Origin: Rhizobiales bacterium 63-22
GTDB taxonomy: Bacteria; Pseudomonadota; Alphaproteobacteria; Rhizobiales; Rhizobiaceae
DNA: 47,422 bases
Direction: 5' to 3'
Assembly (NCBI GenBank): GCA_001898995.1
Contig: MKVZ01000020.1
Coordinates: forward strand, 1-47,422
Shown here: piece after piece, positions 16,508-25,885 of the stretch
Layout of the letters: each line of letters opens with the position of its first letter
How positions within the stretch are numbered: the first letter of the stretch is position 1
Notes under the pieces: generated by a model
Database searches by the model: none
The model's input: only the letters and a program-made list of their open reading frames with translations
Told to the model about the DNA's origin: nothing
Translations under genes and position numbers: made by a program

Positions 16508-17603
16508 ACCCGCCCTGAAGGAGCGGCTGAAGCGGCTCATCACCGCCACCGGGCCGCTCAGCGTCGCCGACTACATGGCCGCCTGTCTCGGCGACCGCGA
16601 CGCGGGCTATTACACGACGCGGGAACCCTTCGGGCGCGAGGGTGATTTCATCACCGCGCCGGAAGTGAGCCAGATGTTCGGCGAACTGATCGGCGTCTGG
16701 TGCACCGGCATATGGCAGTCGCTCGGATGCCCGCAGGGCGCGGTGCTGTGCGAGATCGGTCCCGGACGCGGCACGCTGATGAGCGATATCCTGCGCACGC
16801 TGCGCCGGCTTGCTCCCGCCATGCTGGAGACGGTGCACATCGCCATGGTCGAGACCAGCCCCCGCCTCGCGGAACGGCAGAAGGAAAAGCTCGCCGGCAG
16901 CGGCGCAGAGATCGCATGGTCCTCCCGTTTCGCCGACATAGCGCATGGTCCGCTGATCCTCGTCTGCAACGAATTGTTCGACGCCCTGCCCGTTCGCCAG
17001 TTCGTCAAGGCGAACGGGCGTTTCGTGGAACGGGTGGTCGCGCTCGACGGCGAGGGAGAACTCTGCTTCGCGAGCGGCATCGCGGGCATCGATCCCGCAT
17101 TGCTGCCTGACGGTTACGAAGCCGCGCCCGACGGCACGATCTTCGAGGCCGCCCCGGCGCGCACTGCCCTGATGCAGGAGATCGCCGCGCGGCTGGCCTC
17201 CACGCGGGGGGCCGCGCTCGCCATCGACTACGGCCATCTGCGGCCCGGTTTCGGCGACACGCTGCAAGCCATGCTGAAACACGGCTACGACGATGTCTTC
17301 GCCCATCCGGGCGTGGCGGACCTTACGTCCCATGTCGATTTCGCAGCACTTGAGGCAACCGCGCGCGCCTGCGGCTGCCATACAGCCACCATGACGCAGG
17401 GCGATTTCCTGCTCGGCATGGGCCTGCTCGACCGGGCTGGGCGGCTCGGCACCGGGCGCGACCCCGCCTTTCAGGAGAAAATCCGGCAGGACGTGGAGCG
17501 CCTTGCCGCGCCCGGCCAGATGGGCACGCTGTTCAAGGTGCTGGCGCTGGGAGACAGGCAGACACGCCTGTTCCCCTTCGGTCCACCCTCCGAGGCGCCC
17601 TGA
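16500..17603 (+). CDS. SAM-dependent methyltransferase, MidA/NDUFAF7 family
   Basis: Class I methyltransferase of 367 aa. It begins LKRLITATGPLSVADYMAAC and has the family block FGREGDFITAPEVSQMFGEL, SAM motif I LCEIGPGRGTLMSDIL, and LVCNELFDALPVRQF, all typical of the DUF185 family. The mitochondrial member NDUFAF7 methylates an arginine of complex I; bacterial members are assumed to act on proteins but are little studied. Its start lies inside the end of lgt. The start is consistent with the family N-terminus. Confidence 0.9.
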   Translation: MAEPALKERLKRLITATGPLSVADYMAACLGDRDAGYYTTREPFGREGDFITAPEVSQMFGELIGVWCTGIWQSLGCPQGAVLCEIGPGRGTLMSDILRTLRRLAPAMLETVHIAMVETSPRLAERQKEKLAGSGAEIAWSSRFADIAHGPLILVCNELFDALPVRQFVKANGRFVERVVALDGEGELCFASGIAGIDPALLPDGYEAAPDGTIFEAAPARTALMQEIAARLASTRGAALAIDYGHLRPGFGDTLQAMLKHGYDDVFAHPGVADLTSHVDFAALEATARACGCHTATMTQGDFLLGMGLLDRAGRLGTGRDPAFQEKIRQDVERLAAPGQMGTLFKVLALGDRQTRLFPFGPPSEAP

Positions 17604-17673
17604 TTCCTTCAAAAAGCTGCAATCGATAAAGAGAAATGCCTCTCTCACCATCCTGCATTCAGGAAAACCGACC

Positions 17674-18471
17674 ATGACCGACAGACCGCAACCGCTTCGC
17701 TCGCCCCTGCTGGACAGGCCTGCCGGCCGTGACGGGCGGCGCATCGCACATGGTTTCTTCACCCGCGAAGGCGGCGTGTCGGGCGGCATCTATGCGGGGC
17801 TGAATGTCGGCGGCGGCTCGAACGACGTGCCGGAGCATGTGGCGGAAAACCGCCGCCGCGTGGCCGACACACTGGGCGTCGCGCCCGACCGCCTGCTTAC
17901 CGTGCATCAGGTCCATTCGCCGGACGTGGTCCATGTTACCGAACCCTTCGGCGCCCCGCGCCCGAAGGCCGACGCCATGGTGACGAACGTGCCCGGCATC
18001 GCTATCGGCGCACTGTCGGCCGACTGCGGCCCGGTGCTCTTCGCCGATCACGCGGCGGGCGTCATCGGCTCCGCCCATGCGGGCTGGCGCGGCGCCTTCA
18101 CCGGCGTCCTTGAAAACACCGTCGAGGCGATGATCGGGCTCGGCGCGCGGCGCGAGAACATCGTCGCCGTGCTCGGCCCCACCATCGGTCCCGACAATTA
18201 CGAGGTCGGGCCGGAATTTTTCGCCGAATTCACCGCGCGCGATCCGGCCTATGCCCGCTATTTCCGCCCGTCGGAAAAGGACGGCCACAGGCTGTTCGAC
18301 CTGTGGACTTTCATCACCGACCGCCTCGCCGGGGCGGGCGTGCAGGCCGAGGCGCTGCGCCGCTGCACCTATGCCGAGGAAGATCTGTTCTATTCCTACC
18401 GCCGCAACACCCACCGCAGGGAACCGGACTACGGAAGGCAGATCGCGGCTATCGCCATCGTGGAGGATTGA
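17674..18471 (+). CDS. pgeF: peptidoglycan editing factor, multicopper-oxidase-like (YfiH)
   Basis: Laccase-domain protein of 265 aa. In E. coli, PgeF removes wrongly incorporated amino acids from peptidoglycan precursors. The metal-site motifs are present: HGFFTREGGVSGGIYAGLNV, VHQVHSPDVVHV, LSADCGPVLF and IGSAHAGWRGAF, with ENIVAVLGPTIGPDNYEVG further on. Start at 17674 has AGGA 9 bases upstream. It lies 70 bases after the methyltransferase gene in the same direction. Older annotation as a polyphenol oxidase is not supported in cells. Confidence 0.92.
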   Translation: MTDRPQPLRSPLLDRPAGRDGRRIAHGFFTREGGVSGGIYAGLNVGGGSNDVPEHVAENRRRVADTLGVAPDRLLTVHQVHSPDVVHVTEPFGAPRPKADAMVTNVPGIAIGALSADCGPVLFADHAAGVIGSAHAGWRGAFTGVLENTVEAMIGLGARRENIVAVLGPTIGPDNYEVGPEFFAEFTARDPAYARYFRPSEKDGHRLFDLWTFITDRLAGAGVQAEALRRCTYAEEDLFYSYRRNTHRREPDYGRQIAAIAIVED

Positions 18472-18595
18472 GGCTTCCCGCCCTCTATTCCGCCGTTAGC
18501 CATGGTTTTGCGATTCGATTGTCAAACAGTCCGCGATAAGCGATAAATACCCCCGCGCGGACAATATCTGTGCTTTCAGGAGCTTGAAGGTGGAG

Positions 18596-19189
18596 ATGAA
18601 AAAGGCACACATTCCGACGATGGCATTGCTGGCCGGGCTGCTCGCCGCCTGCAACAGCAGCAATACCGAGTCCGCGCTGAACGTTCAGGGTTCGAAGCAG
18701 AACACCGCCACCGTCTCGCCCGGGACCAGTCTGCCGCCGGCGACGGCGGCCGGCCAGAACGCAACTCAGAGCGGGCCGCAGCCGATCTTAGGACAGCAGG
18801 TGCGGCGCACCGCCTCGCTGAAACCCGGCAAGCTGTCCATCGCGCCGATCATCGGCGCGCCGGTCAACGTGGTGACGCCGCTGACGCAGCGCATCAACGA
18901 CGACGCCAAGGCGATGAAGATCGATCTGGCGGCCACCGGCGAGACAGGCGCGGCCTATGTGATGAAGGGCTATTTCTCGGTACTTTCCGAGAACAACCAG
19001 ACCAGCGTGCTCTATGTCTGGGACGTGCTGGATGCCGCCGGCAACCGGCTGCACCGCATCCAGGGGCAGGAAAAGGTGCAAGGGGCGGCGGCGGACGGGT
19101 GGAGCATCGTTCCCGCTTCCGCCATGCAGGCCATCGCCGACCGCACCATGCAGGATTATTCCGCCTGGCTTGCGGCAAATCGCGCATGA
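18596..19189 (+). CDS. hypothetical lipoprotein
   Basis: Exported protein of 197 aa. A lipoprotein signal ends in LLAGLLAAC with lipidated Cys19. A Ser/Thr/Asn-rich spacer follows, then a folded part of about 120 residues (KLSIAPIIGAPVNVVTPLTQ, then VMKGYFSVLSENNQTSVLYV, then WDVLDAAGNRLHRIQGQEKV). No family name can be given from sequence alone; similar proteins are seen widely in Rhizobiales. The ATG at 18596 follows AAGG; a TTG at 18584 is less likely. It precedes prs but has its own spacing. Confidence 0.8.
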   Translation: MKKAHIPTMALLAGLLAACNSSNTESALNVQGSKQNTATVSPGTSLPPATAAGQNATQSGPQPILGQQVRRTASLKPGKLSIAPIIGAPVNVVTPLTQRINDDAKAMKIDLAATGETGAAYVMKGYFSVLSENNQTSVLYVWDVLDAAGNRLHRIQGQEKVQGAAADGWSIVPASAMQAIADRTMQDYSAWLAANRA

Positions 19190-19402
19190 GCGGGCGGACC
19201 CACGGCAAAAGACTGAAATCTCTTGCGGAATCACGTTCCTTGCGCCGCGCTTCGGCGGGCGGAGCGACGTTTTTGCCGGGATTCTGCACCGGCGGGTCTT
19301 GCAATGAATCAGACTCTTTGCAATAGGCCGCACACTCGCGGGCCGCGATCGCGCCTGTGACGGAAATCGAAACGGCCACCCACAGGCGTCAGAGGCAGAA
19401 GA

Positions 19403-20335
19403 ATGAAACTTTTCGCTGGCAACTCCAACCGGGTTCTCGCCGAATCCGTCGCCAAATATCTCGATATTCCGCTCGGCAAGGCCAGCGTGCGCCGCTTCGC
19501 GGATCAGGAAATCTTCGTCGAAATTCAGGAGAATGTGCGTGGCGAGGACGTGTTCGTCCTGCAATCCACCTCCTACCCGGCGAACGACAACCTGATGGAA
19601 CTGCTCATCATGATCGACGCCTTCCGCCGCTCCTCGGCGCGGCGCATCACCGCCGTCCTGCCCTATTTCGGCTATGCGCGGCAGGACCGCAAGCCCGGCC
19701 CGCGCACGCCGATCTCGGCCAAGCTGGTGGCCAACCTCATCACCGAGGCCGGCGCGAACCGCGTGCTGACGCTCGATCTCCATGCCGGCCAGATTCAGGG
19801 CTTCTTCGATATTCCGACCGACAATCTCTATGCCGTGCCGGTCATCGCCCGCGACGTGAAGGCCCATTACGCGACCGGCAACTGCATGGTCGTCTCGCCG
19901 GACGTCGGCGGCGTGGTGCGCGCCCGCTCGCTGGCCAAGCGCATCGATGCGCAGCTCGCCATCGTGGACAAGCGCCGCGAGCGCCCCGGTGAATCGGAGG
20001 TCATGAACGTGATCGGCGATGTTTCCGGCAAGGATTGCCTGCTGTTCGACGATATCGTCGATTCCGGCGGCACGCTGTGCAACGCGGCCGAGGCGCTGCT
20101 CGCGAAAGGCGCCAACAGCGTCACCGCCTATATCACGCACGGCGTGCTCTCCGGCGGCGCGGTCGCGCGCATCGCCGCCTCGAAGCTGAAGGAACTGGTC
20201 ATCACCGATTCCATCCAGCCCACCACCCTGATCAATGACACGCCCAATATCCGCGTGCTCTCCATCTCCGACCTGATCGGCGAGGCCATCGCCCGCACGG
20301 CGGCGGAGGAATCTGTGTCGAGCCTGTTCGACTGA
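19403..20335 (+). CDS. prs: ribose-phosphate pyrophosphokinase
   Basis: PRPP synthetase of 310 aa, making phosphoribosyl pyrophosphate from ribose-5-phosphate and ATP for purine, pyrimidine, His, Trp and NAD synthesis. The family start (MKLFAGNSNRVLAESVAKYL), the ATP loop (LPYFGYARQDRKPGPRTPIS), LDLHAGQIQGFFDIP, and the PRPP loop (DCLLFDDIVDSGGTL) are all intact. A terminator follows directly. Its product is the substrate of Apt, encoded 6 kb downstream, but the genes are not linked in an operon. Confidence 0.98.
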   Translation: MKLFAGNSNRVLAESVAKYLDIPLGKASVRRFADQEIFVEIQENVRGEDVFVLQSTSYPANDNLMELLIMIDAFRRSSARRITAVLPYFGYARQDRKPGPRTPISAKLVANLITEAGANRVLTLDLHAGQIQGFFDIPTDNLYAVPVIARDVKAHYATGNCMVVSPDVGGVVRARSLAKRIDAQLAIVDKRRERPGESEVMNVIGDVSGKDCLLFDDIVDSGGTLCNAAEALLAKGANSVTAYITHGVLSGGAVARIAASKLKELVITDSIQPTTLINDTPNIRVLSISDLIGEAIARTAAEESVSSLFD

Positions 20336-20355
20336 AATCCGTGGGAGTGAAAAAA

Positions 20356-20386
20356 CCGCCGGCGCCATGGCACGGCGGCTTTTTTA
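20356..20386 (+). terminator. intrinsic terminator of prs
   Basis: CCGCCG (20356-20361) pairs with CGGCGG (20373-20378) over an 11-base loop, followed by C and six T. It overlaps the 3' end of the convergent ATPase gene, and an A-run on the left could make it act in both directions. Confidence 0.85.
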
Positions 20387-21913
20387 TTCCGCAGCAGCGC
20401 CCTCTTCCGCCTGAACGTCCGGCGCATTGGGATCGCCCGGCGCCGTCTCGCAGCCGAGATCGGGAAAATGCGCGATGCGCATGCCCTTGAAATCGGTGCG
20501 CAGCACCAGAAGCCCTCTCTCCTCAAAATAAGTGAGCAGGCGCCGCGCGCGGCTCAGCGAGTGCGTGCCGTAGGCGCGGGCGAACACGGCGTCGGAAGGA
20601 CAGGGCGCGCCCGTCACCGCCGCCTGCGCCACGATCAGGAATACGCCCTGCACATCGTCGGTCAGGCTTTCCGAAAGGCTGAGCGCCTTCTGCCATGTTT
20701 CGTCGGAGGCGGCCGTATCGGCAGCGCCCGCCTGCGCGATGGCAAGCCTGCGGCGGAAGGCCGGCAGCGCCAGCGGCTCGCCCGGCACGCGGTGGATGCG
20801 GCAGCGCACCAGAAAATCCTGATAAAGCACGGCCACCGAGCGGAACGGTGCTTCCGGGTCGTCCACGATTTCGCGCATGACCTTGTCCAGCAATCCCTCG
20901 CGCTCCGCCTCAACGATGCCGGGAAAGAGCGGCGCTTCCACCGGCTCGCCTTCCGGCTTCGGCTTCGCCACCTGCGCCAGTATCTCCGCCGTACTCGGCG
21001 GCGGTGGCGGGGCCGCGCGGCGCACGGCCGGACGGATTTCCTCCGGAGACGGCGTGAAGATGAGGTCGCGCGCATCCTGCGGCGCGTCCGGCAGCGGCAT
21101 CAGTTTCGGCGAGGACGACCGCGCCGAGGTTTCCACCGTCCCGATCCTGATCGGCAGCGGGCGGCGCGACAGGGCAGGCCCCAATGCCACGAAATGGCCG
21201 CGCTCCAGATCGCGGAACATTTCCGCCTGCCGGCGTTCCATGCCGAGAAGATCGGCGGCGCGCGCCATGTCGATATCGAGGAAGGTACGGCCCATGAGGA
21301 AATTGGACGCTTCCGCCGCCACATTCTTGGCGAGCTTCGCCAGCCGCTGCGTGGCGATGACGCCGGCGAGCCCGCGCTTGCGGCCCCGGCACATGAGATT
21401 GGTCATCGCGCCGAGCGAAAGCTTGCGCGCCTCGTCCGAAACCTCGCCGGCGGCGGCGGGCGCGAAAAGCTGCGCCTCGTCCACCACCACCAGCATCGGA
21501 TACCAGTGGTCGCGCTCAGCGTCGAACAGCCCGCCGAGGAAAGCGGCAGCGGCGCGCATCTGCTGTTCCACGTCCAGCCCTTCCAGATTGAGCACCACGG
21601 AAACGCGGTGCTGGCGGATACGGCCTGCGATACGTGTCAGTTCGGCCTCGGTCCGCGCCGCATCGACGACGACATGGCCATGGACATCGGCCAGCGTGAC
21701 GAAATCCCCTTCCGGGTCGACGACGCATTGCTGCACCCATTGCGCGCTCTGTTCGAGCAGGCGGCGCAGGAGATGCGACTTGCCGGAACCGGAATTGCCC
21801 TGCACCAGGAGGCGCGTCGCGAGCAGTTCCTCGAGGTCGAGCATCGCCGGCCGACCCGCGTTCGCCACGGCCGCAGCACTCGCGACAACACCCATGTCGA
21901 TGCCGACCTGCAT
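20384..21913 (-). CDS. HerA-like ATP-binding protein (DUF87 type)
   Basis: Protein of 509 aa with a HerA/FtsK-type ATPase core. Walker A is GNSGSGKS (39-46) and Walker B is MLVVVDEAQLF with DEAQ at 145-148. A segment GRKRGLAGVIATQRLAKL resembles the HerA sensor region, which in HerA acts with the NurA nuclease on DNA ends. A Pro-rich linker (APPPPPST, about 330) leads to a helical C-terminal region of unknown function. No nurA-like gene is adjacent. AGGAG lies 6 bases before the ATG at 21913; frames upstream enter the RIME repeat. Substrate and partners are unknown. Confidence 0.85.
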   Translation of the reverse strand: MQVGIDMGVVASAAAVANAGRPAMLDLEELLATRLLVQGNSGSGKSHLLRRLLEQSAQWVQQCVVDPEGDFVTLADVHGHVVVDAARTEAELTRIAGRIRQHRVSVVLNLEGLDVEQQMRAAAAFLGGLFDAERDHWYPMLVVVDEAQLFAPAAAGEVSDEARKLSLGAMTNLMCRGRKRGLAGVIATQRLAKLAKNVAAEASNFLMGRTFLDIDMARAADLLGMERRQAEMFRDLERGHFVALGPALSRRPLPIRIGTVETSARSSSPKLMPLPDAPQDARDLIFTPSPEEIRPAVRRAAPPPPPSTAEILAQVAKPKPEGEPVEAPLFPGIVEAEREGLLDKVMREIVDDPEAPFRSVAVLYQDFLVRCRIHRVPGEPLALPAFRRRLAIAQAGAADTAASDETWQKALSLSESLTDDVQGVFLIVAQAAVTGAPCPSDAVFARAYGTHSLSRARRLLTYFEERGLLVLRTDFKGMRIAHFPDLGCETAPGDPNAPDVQAEEGAAAE

Positions 21914-21936
21914 CCCCGCTCCTCTTTCACTGGCTA

Positions 21937-22036
21937 GAGCATCGGACCGAAAAGTGGGAACCGGTTTTCGGATCATCCGATGCTCAAACAAAAAGCTGGA
22001 TCGTTACAATGTGCCTGATAAGACGCACAACGATCT
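21937..22036. repeat. RIME-like two-palindrome element, copy A
   Basis: A 100-bp element between the divergent ATPase gene and rplY. Palindrome 1 has perfect outer arms GAGCATCGGA/TCCGATGCTC and inner arms CCGAAAA/TTTTCGG. Palindrome 2 pairs GATCGTT with AACGATC and GTGC with GCAC around CTGATAAGAC. The other copy is at 36616-36716, with about 14 differences across 101 aligned columns by my count. Size and design match the published Rhizobium intergenic mosaic elements. Confidence 0.9.
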
Positions 22037-22165
22037 GAAACGACTCGCGCGGCGCCCGCGCCACGCGAAGCCCCGCTTACCATTTTCGACAAAGCCAAAG
22101 CCACCCGCTAAAAGGAAAAGCCCACAGAAGCCGCGTTGCGCCCCGCTGCACTTGCCTTCCCGGAC

Positions 22166-22194
22166 TTGCCTTCAGTGCGTCTTTCCATTATAGG
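22166..22194 (+). promoter_or_regulatory. candidate rplY promoter
   Basis: TTGCCT (22166-22171) and TATAGG (22189-22194) are separated by 17 bases, a good sigma-70-type match. Transcription would start near 22201, giving a leader of about 130 bases before rplY. The pair lies between the RIME copy and the gene. Confidence 0.5.
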
Positions 22195-22330
22195 ACCGCC
22201 ATCCGCGCAGACACCCTTGGAGGCAACGCGGAATGGAACGGCCCGGCTTTCACGAGAAATGAAAGGTCAGGGGTCGTTTCATGTCGTTCGTTCTGCGGAC
22301 GATCTCCAGTAACGATTGAAAGGAAACGCC

Positions 22331-22954
22331 ATGAGCGAGACTTACGTGCTCAAGGCCGAACTGCGCGAACGGGTTGGTAAGGGGTCCTCCCGCGAACTTC
22401 GCCGCAACGGCCATATCCCCGCGGTTATTTACGGCGACAAGCAGGAACCCGTCGCCATCGCCGTGCCGTACAAGGAAATCTATTACAAGATTCACGGCGG
22501 CGGCTTCAAGACCACGGTCGCCACGATCGATGTCGGCGGCAAGAAGATTCAGGTCCTCCCCAAGGACTACCAGCTCGATCCGGTCAGCGATTTTCCGGTC
22601 CATGTCGATTTCCTGCGCATCTCGGCGAAGTCGGTCGTGCATGTGAACGTTCCGGTCCACTTCAAGAACGAGGAAGCCGCTCCGGGCATCAAGCGCGGCG
22701 GCGTGCTCAACATCGTCCGTCACGATGTGGAACTGATCGTTCCGGCCAATGCGATCCCGGAATTCATCGAAGCGGACCTTACCGGCCTCGACATCAATGA
22801 CGGCGTGCATATTTCGGCCATCAAGTTGCCGCAGGGCGCGACTCCGGCGATCCACGACCGCGATTTCACCATCGCGACCATCGCCGCTCCGGCGGGCCTG
22901 AAGTCGGAAGAAAACGCGGAAGCTGCCGCCGAAGAGACGAAGGAAGGCGAATAA
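22331..22954 (+). CDS. rplY: 50S ribosomal protein L25 (Ctc form)
   Basis: 5S rRNA-binding protein of 207 aa of the long Ctc/TL5 type: an L25 domain (AELRERVGKGSSRELRRNGH, then IPAVIYGDKQEPVAIAVPYK) plus the C-terminal beta-rich extension, ending in an acidic tail (SEENAEAAAEETKEGE). AAAGGAAA precedes the ATG at 22331. It leads the series rplY-pth-ychF, a widespread arrangement joining ribosome assembly with peptidyl-tRNA recycling; pth starts 30 bases downstream. Confidence 0.96.
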   Translation: MSETYVLKAELRERVGKGSSRELRRNGHIPAVIYGDKQEPVAIAVPYKEIYYKIHGGGFKTTVATIDVGGKKIQVLPKDYQLDPVSDFPVHVDFLRISAKSVVHVNVPVHFKNEEAAPGIKRGGVLNIVRHDVELIVPANAIPEFIEADLTGLDINDGVHISAIKLPQGATPAIHDRDFTIATIAAPAGLKSEENAEAAAEETKEGE

Positions 22955-22984
22955 TCGCCTTCTGCATGAAGGGGTCAGACAACC

Positions 22985-23725
<741 letters not shown>

Positions 23726-23786
23726 CGGTCCACCGTCGCATGGCGCATAGCCACGGCAACAGAATTCCATTCAGACAGGTAAGATC

Positions 23787-24890
23787 ATGGGTTTCAAATG
23801 CGGCATCGTCGGCCTGCCCAATGTCGGCAAGTCGACGCTTTTCAACGCGCTGACCAGAACGGCCGCCGCGCAGGCCGCCAACTATCCCTTCTGCACCATC
23901 GAGCCGAATACGGGCGAAGTGGCGGTGCCGGACCCGCGTCAGAACGAGATCGCGCGCATCGCCGGCTCGAAGGAGATCATCCCGACCCGCATCAATTTCG
24001 TGGACATCGCCGGCCTCGTGCGCGGCGCTTCCAAGGGTGAGGGCCTCGGCAACCAGTTCCTCGCCAATATCCGCGAGGTGGATGCCATCGTGCATGTGCT
24101 GCGCTGCTTCGAGGACGACGACATCACCCATGTCGAGGGCCGCATCGACCCGGTGTCGGATGCCCAAACCGTCGAAACCGAACTGATGCTTTCCGATCTC
24201 GAAAGCATCGAGCGCCGCATCGTGCAGATTCGCAAGCGCGCCACGGGCAAGGACAAGGAAGCGCTCGCCATCCTGCCGGTGATGGAAAAGGCGCTGGAAC
24301 TGCTCCAGAACGGCCAGCCGGTGCGTGTGATGCTGAAGGATATCGCATCCGACGACCTCGTCGTGCTGAAAGGGCTTAACCTGCTCACCTCCAAGCCGGT
24401 GCTCTATGTCTGCAACGTGGCCGAAAGCGATGCGGCCAAAGGCAATGCGCAGAGCGAGGCCGTGGCCGAAATGGCCGCGGCGCAGGGAGCGGGCACCGTC
24501 ATCATCTCGGCGGCGATCGAGGCCGAGGTGGCGCAGCTTGCCGACGACGAGGCGAAGGAATATCTCGAAAGCATGGGACTGGAGGAGCCGGGCCTCGACC
24601 GGTTGATCCGCGCCGGTTACAAGCTGCTCGACCTCATCACCTATTTCACGGCCGGCCCCAAGGAGACGCGCGCCTGGACGATCCGGCGCGGCACCAAGGC
24701 CCCGGCGGCAGCAGGCGTGATCCATACCGATTTCGAGCGCGGCTTCATCCGCGCCCAGACCATCGCCTATGAGGACTATGTCAAATATAATGGCGAGGTC
24801 GGCGCCAAGGAGGCGGGCAAGGCGCGCGACGAGGGCAAGGAATACATCGTCCATGACGGCGACATCATGCTGTTCCGCTTCAACACCTGA
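23787..24890 (+). CDS. ychF: redox-regulated ATPase YchF
   Basis: Obg-family P-loop protein of 367 aa that hydrolyses ATP rather than GTP and associates with ribosomes. G1 is GLPNVGKSTLFNAL, switch and G3 region DIAGLVRGASKGEGLGNQFL, the altered G4 reads NVAE in place of NKxD, and a TGS domain ends the protein (YFTAGPKETRAWTIRRGTKA, then YVKYNGEVGAKEAGKARDEG). Preceded by pth and followed after 30 bases by a MaoC-type gene in the same direction. Confidence 0.97.
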   Translation: MGFKCGIVGLPNVGKSTLFNALTRTAAAQAANYPFCTIEPNTGEVAVPDPRQNEIARIAGSKEIIPTRINFVDIAGLVRGASKGEGLGNQFLANIREVDAIVHVLRCFEDDDITHVEGRIDPVSDAQTVETELMLSDLESIERRIVQIRKRATGKDKEALAILPVMEKALELLQNGQPVRVMLKDIASDDLVVLKGLNLLTSKPVLYVCNVAESDAAKGNAQSEAVAEMAAAQGAGTVIISAAIEAEVAQLADDEAKEYLESMGLEEPGLDRLIRAGYKLLDLITYFTAGPKETRAWTIRRGTKAPAAAGVIHTDFERGFIRAQTIAYEDYVKYNGEVGAKEAGKARDEGKEYIVHDGDIMLFRFNT

Positions 24891-24920
24891 CAGGCAGATC
24901 ACTGTGGGAGGGGACCGCCA

Positions 24921-25406
24921 TTGGACAAGCCAGCGCCGAAATACGCTTATGAGGACATGGTCGTCGGGCTGACGCTGCCGCTCGGCCCGCGCACCGTCAG
25001 CAAGGCGGATATATTGGAATTCGCCCGTGAATTCGACCCGCAGCCCTTCCATCTGGACGAGGAAGCGGGCAAGGCGAGCCCGCTCGGCGGTCTGGCCGCG
25101 TCGGGCTGGCATACGCTGGCGCTTCTGATGCGCATGATGTGCGACGCTTGGCTCGACGATTCCACATCGCAGGGGGCGCCCGGCGTCGAGTTCAACCGCT
25201 GGAAAAAGCCGGTTCTGGCCGGTGACACCCTGAGCGGCACCACTACCGTCAAGGCGTGCCGCTTGTCGCGCTCCCGTCCATGGATCGGGCTGGTGACGCT
25301 GCACCACGAATTGGTCAACCAGCGTGGCGAGATGGTGTGCGAAATACAGCATCCCGTCATGATGGCGCGCCGAGCGGACGGCGCGGCGCAAGGCGGTGCG
25401 GCATGA
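24921..25406 (+). CDS. MaoC family dehydratase (first of pair)
   Basis: Hot-dog-fold hydratase of 161 aa. The catalytic loop FDPQPFHLDEEAGKASPLGG carries the Asp/His of (R)-specific enoyl-CoA hydratases, and GLAASGWHTLALLMRM follows. A rare TTG start is chosen because GGGAGGGGA lies just upstream and the family N-terminus (YAYEDMVVGLTLPLG) then fits. The end overlaps the next gene as ATGA. Single-domain proteins of this type often pair with a second MaoC gene, as here. The acyl substrate is unknown. Confidence 0.87.
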   Translation: MDKPAPKYAYEDMVVGLTLPLGPRTVSKADILEFAREFDPQPFHLDEEAGKASPLGGLAASGWHTLALLMRMMCDAWLDDSTSQGAPGVEFNRWKKPVLAGDTLSGTTTVKACRLSRSRPWIGLVTLHHELVNQRGEMVCEIQHPVMMARRADGAAQGGAA

Positions 25407-25885
25407 GCATATTCAGCGACGTCATCGGCAAGGAACAGTGCATCGGCAGCCATACCTTTACCGCCGAAGAAATCATCGCCTTCGCCGCGAAATTCGATCC
25501 GCAGCCCTTTCATCTCGATGCCGAGGCGGCGAAGAAAAGCGTATTCGGCGGGCTTTGCGCATCGGGCTGGCACACGACAGCCGTTTTCATGAAGCTCAAC
25601 GTCGTGTCCATGACGCAAACGGTAAAGGACTGCCTGAAACGCGGCGAGACGCCGCCGACCTTCGGCCCCTCGCCCGGTTTTGAAAATCTGAAATGGCCGA
25701 AACCCGTCTACGCCGGCGACACCATCACCTACTGGCGCACGGTCCATGCGGTGCGCCCGCTGGCCTCGCGGCCCGGCTGGTCGATGCTGACCATGACAAC
25801 GCGGGCCTGCAACCAGAACGGCGAGGAAGTCCTTTCCTTCGAGAATGCCGGCATGGTGAAACTACCGCCGGAAACGGGAAGCTAG
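25403..25885 (+). CDS. MaoC family dehydratase (second of pair)
   Basis: Second hot-dog hydratase, 160 aa. The motif FDPQPFHLDAEAAKKSVFGG is nearly the same as in its upstream neighbour, so the pair probably arose by duplication and may form a heterodimer. Start ATG at 25403 overlaps the upstream TGA (ATGA), giving translational coupling. Its TAG stop (25883-25885) is the first three bases of the 227-bp palindromic element that follows, so its C-terminus (VKLPPETGS) may have been set by that insertion. Confidence 0.88.
   Translation: MSIFSDVIGKEQCIGSHTFTAEEIIAFAAKFDPQPFHLDAEAAKKSVFGGLCASGWHTTAVFMKLNVVSMTQTVKDCLKRGETPPTFGPSPGFENLKWPKPVYAGDTITYWRTVHAVRPLASRPGWSMLTMTTRACNQNGEEVLSFENAGMVKLPPETGS

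Noticed and set aside
16479..17789. Minus-strand open frame of 436 codons over the methyltransferase gene
   Set aside because: No recognisable domains, composition typical of antisense frames, and the plus-strand gene is well conserved.
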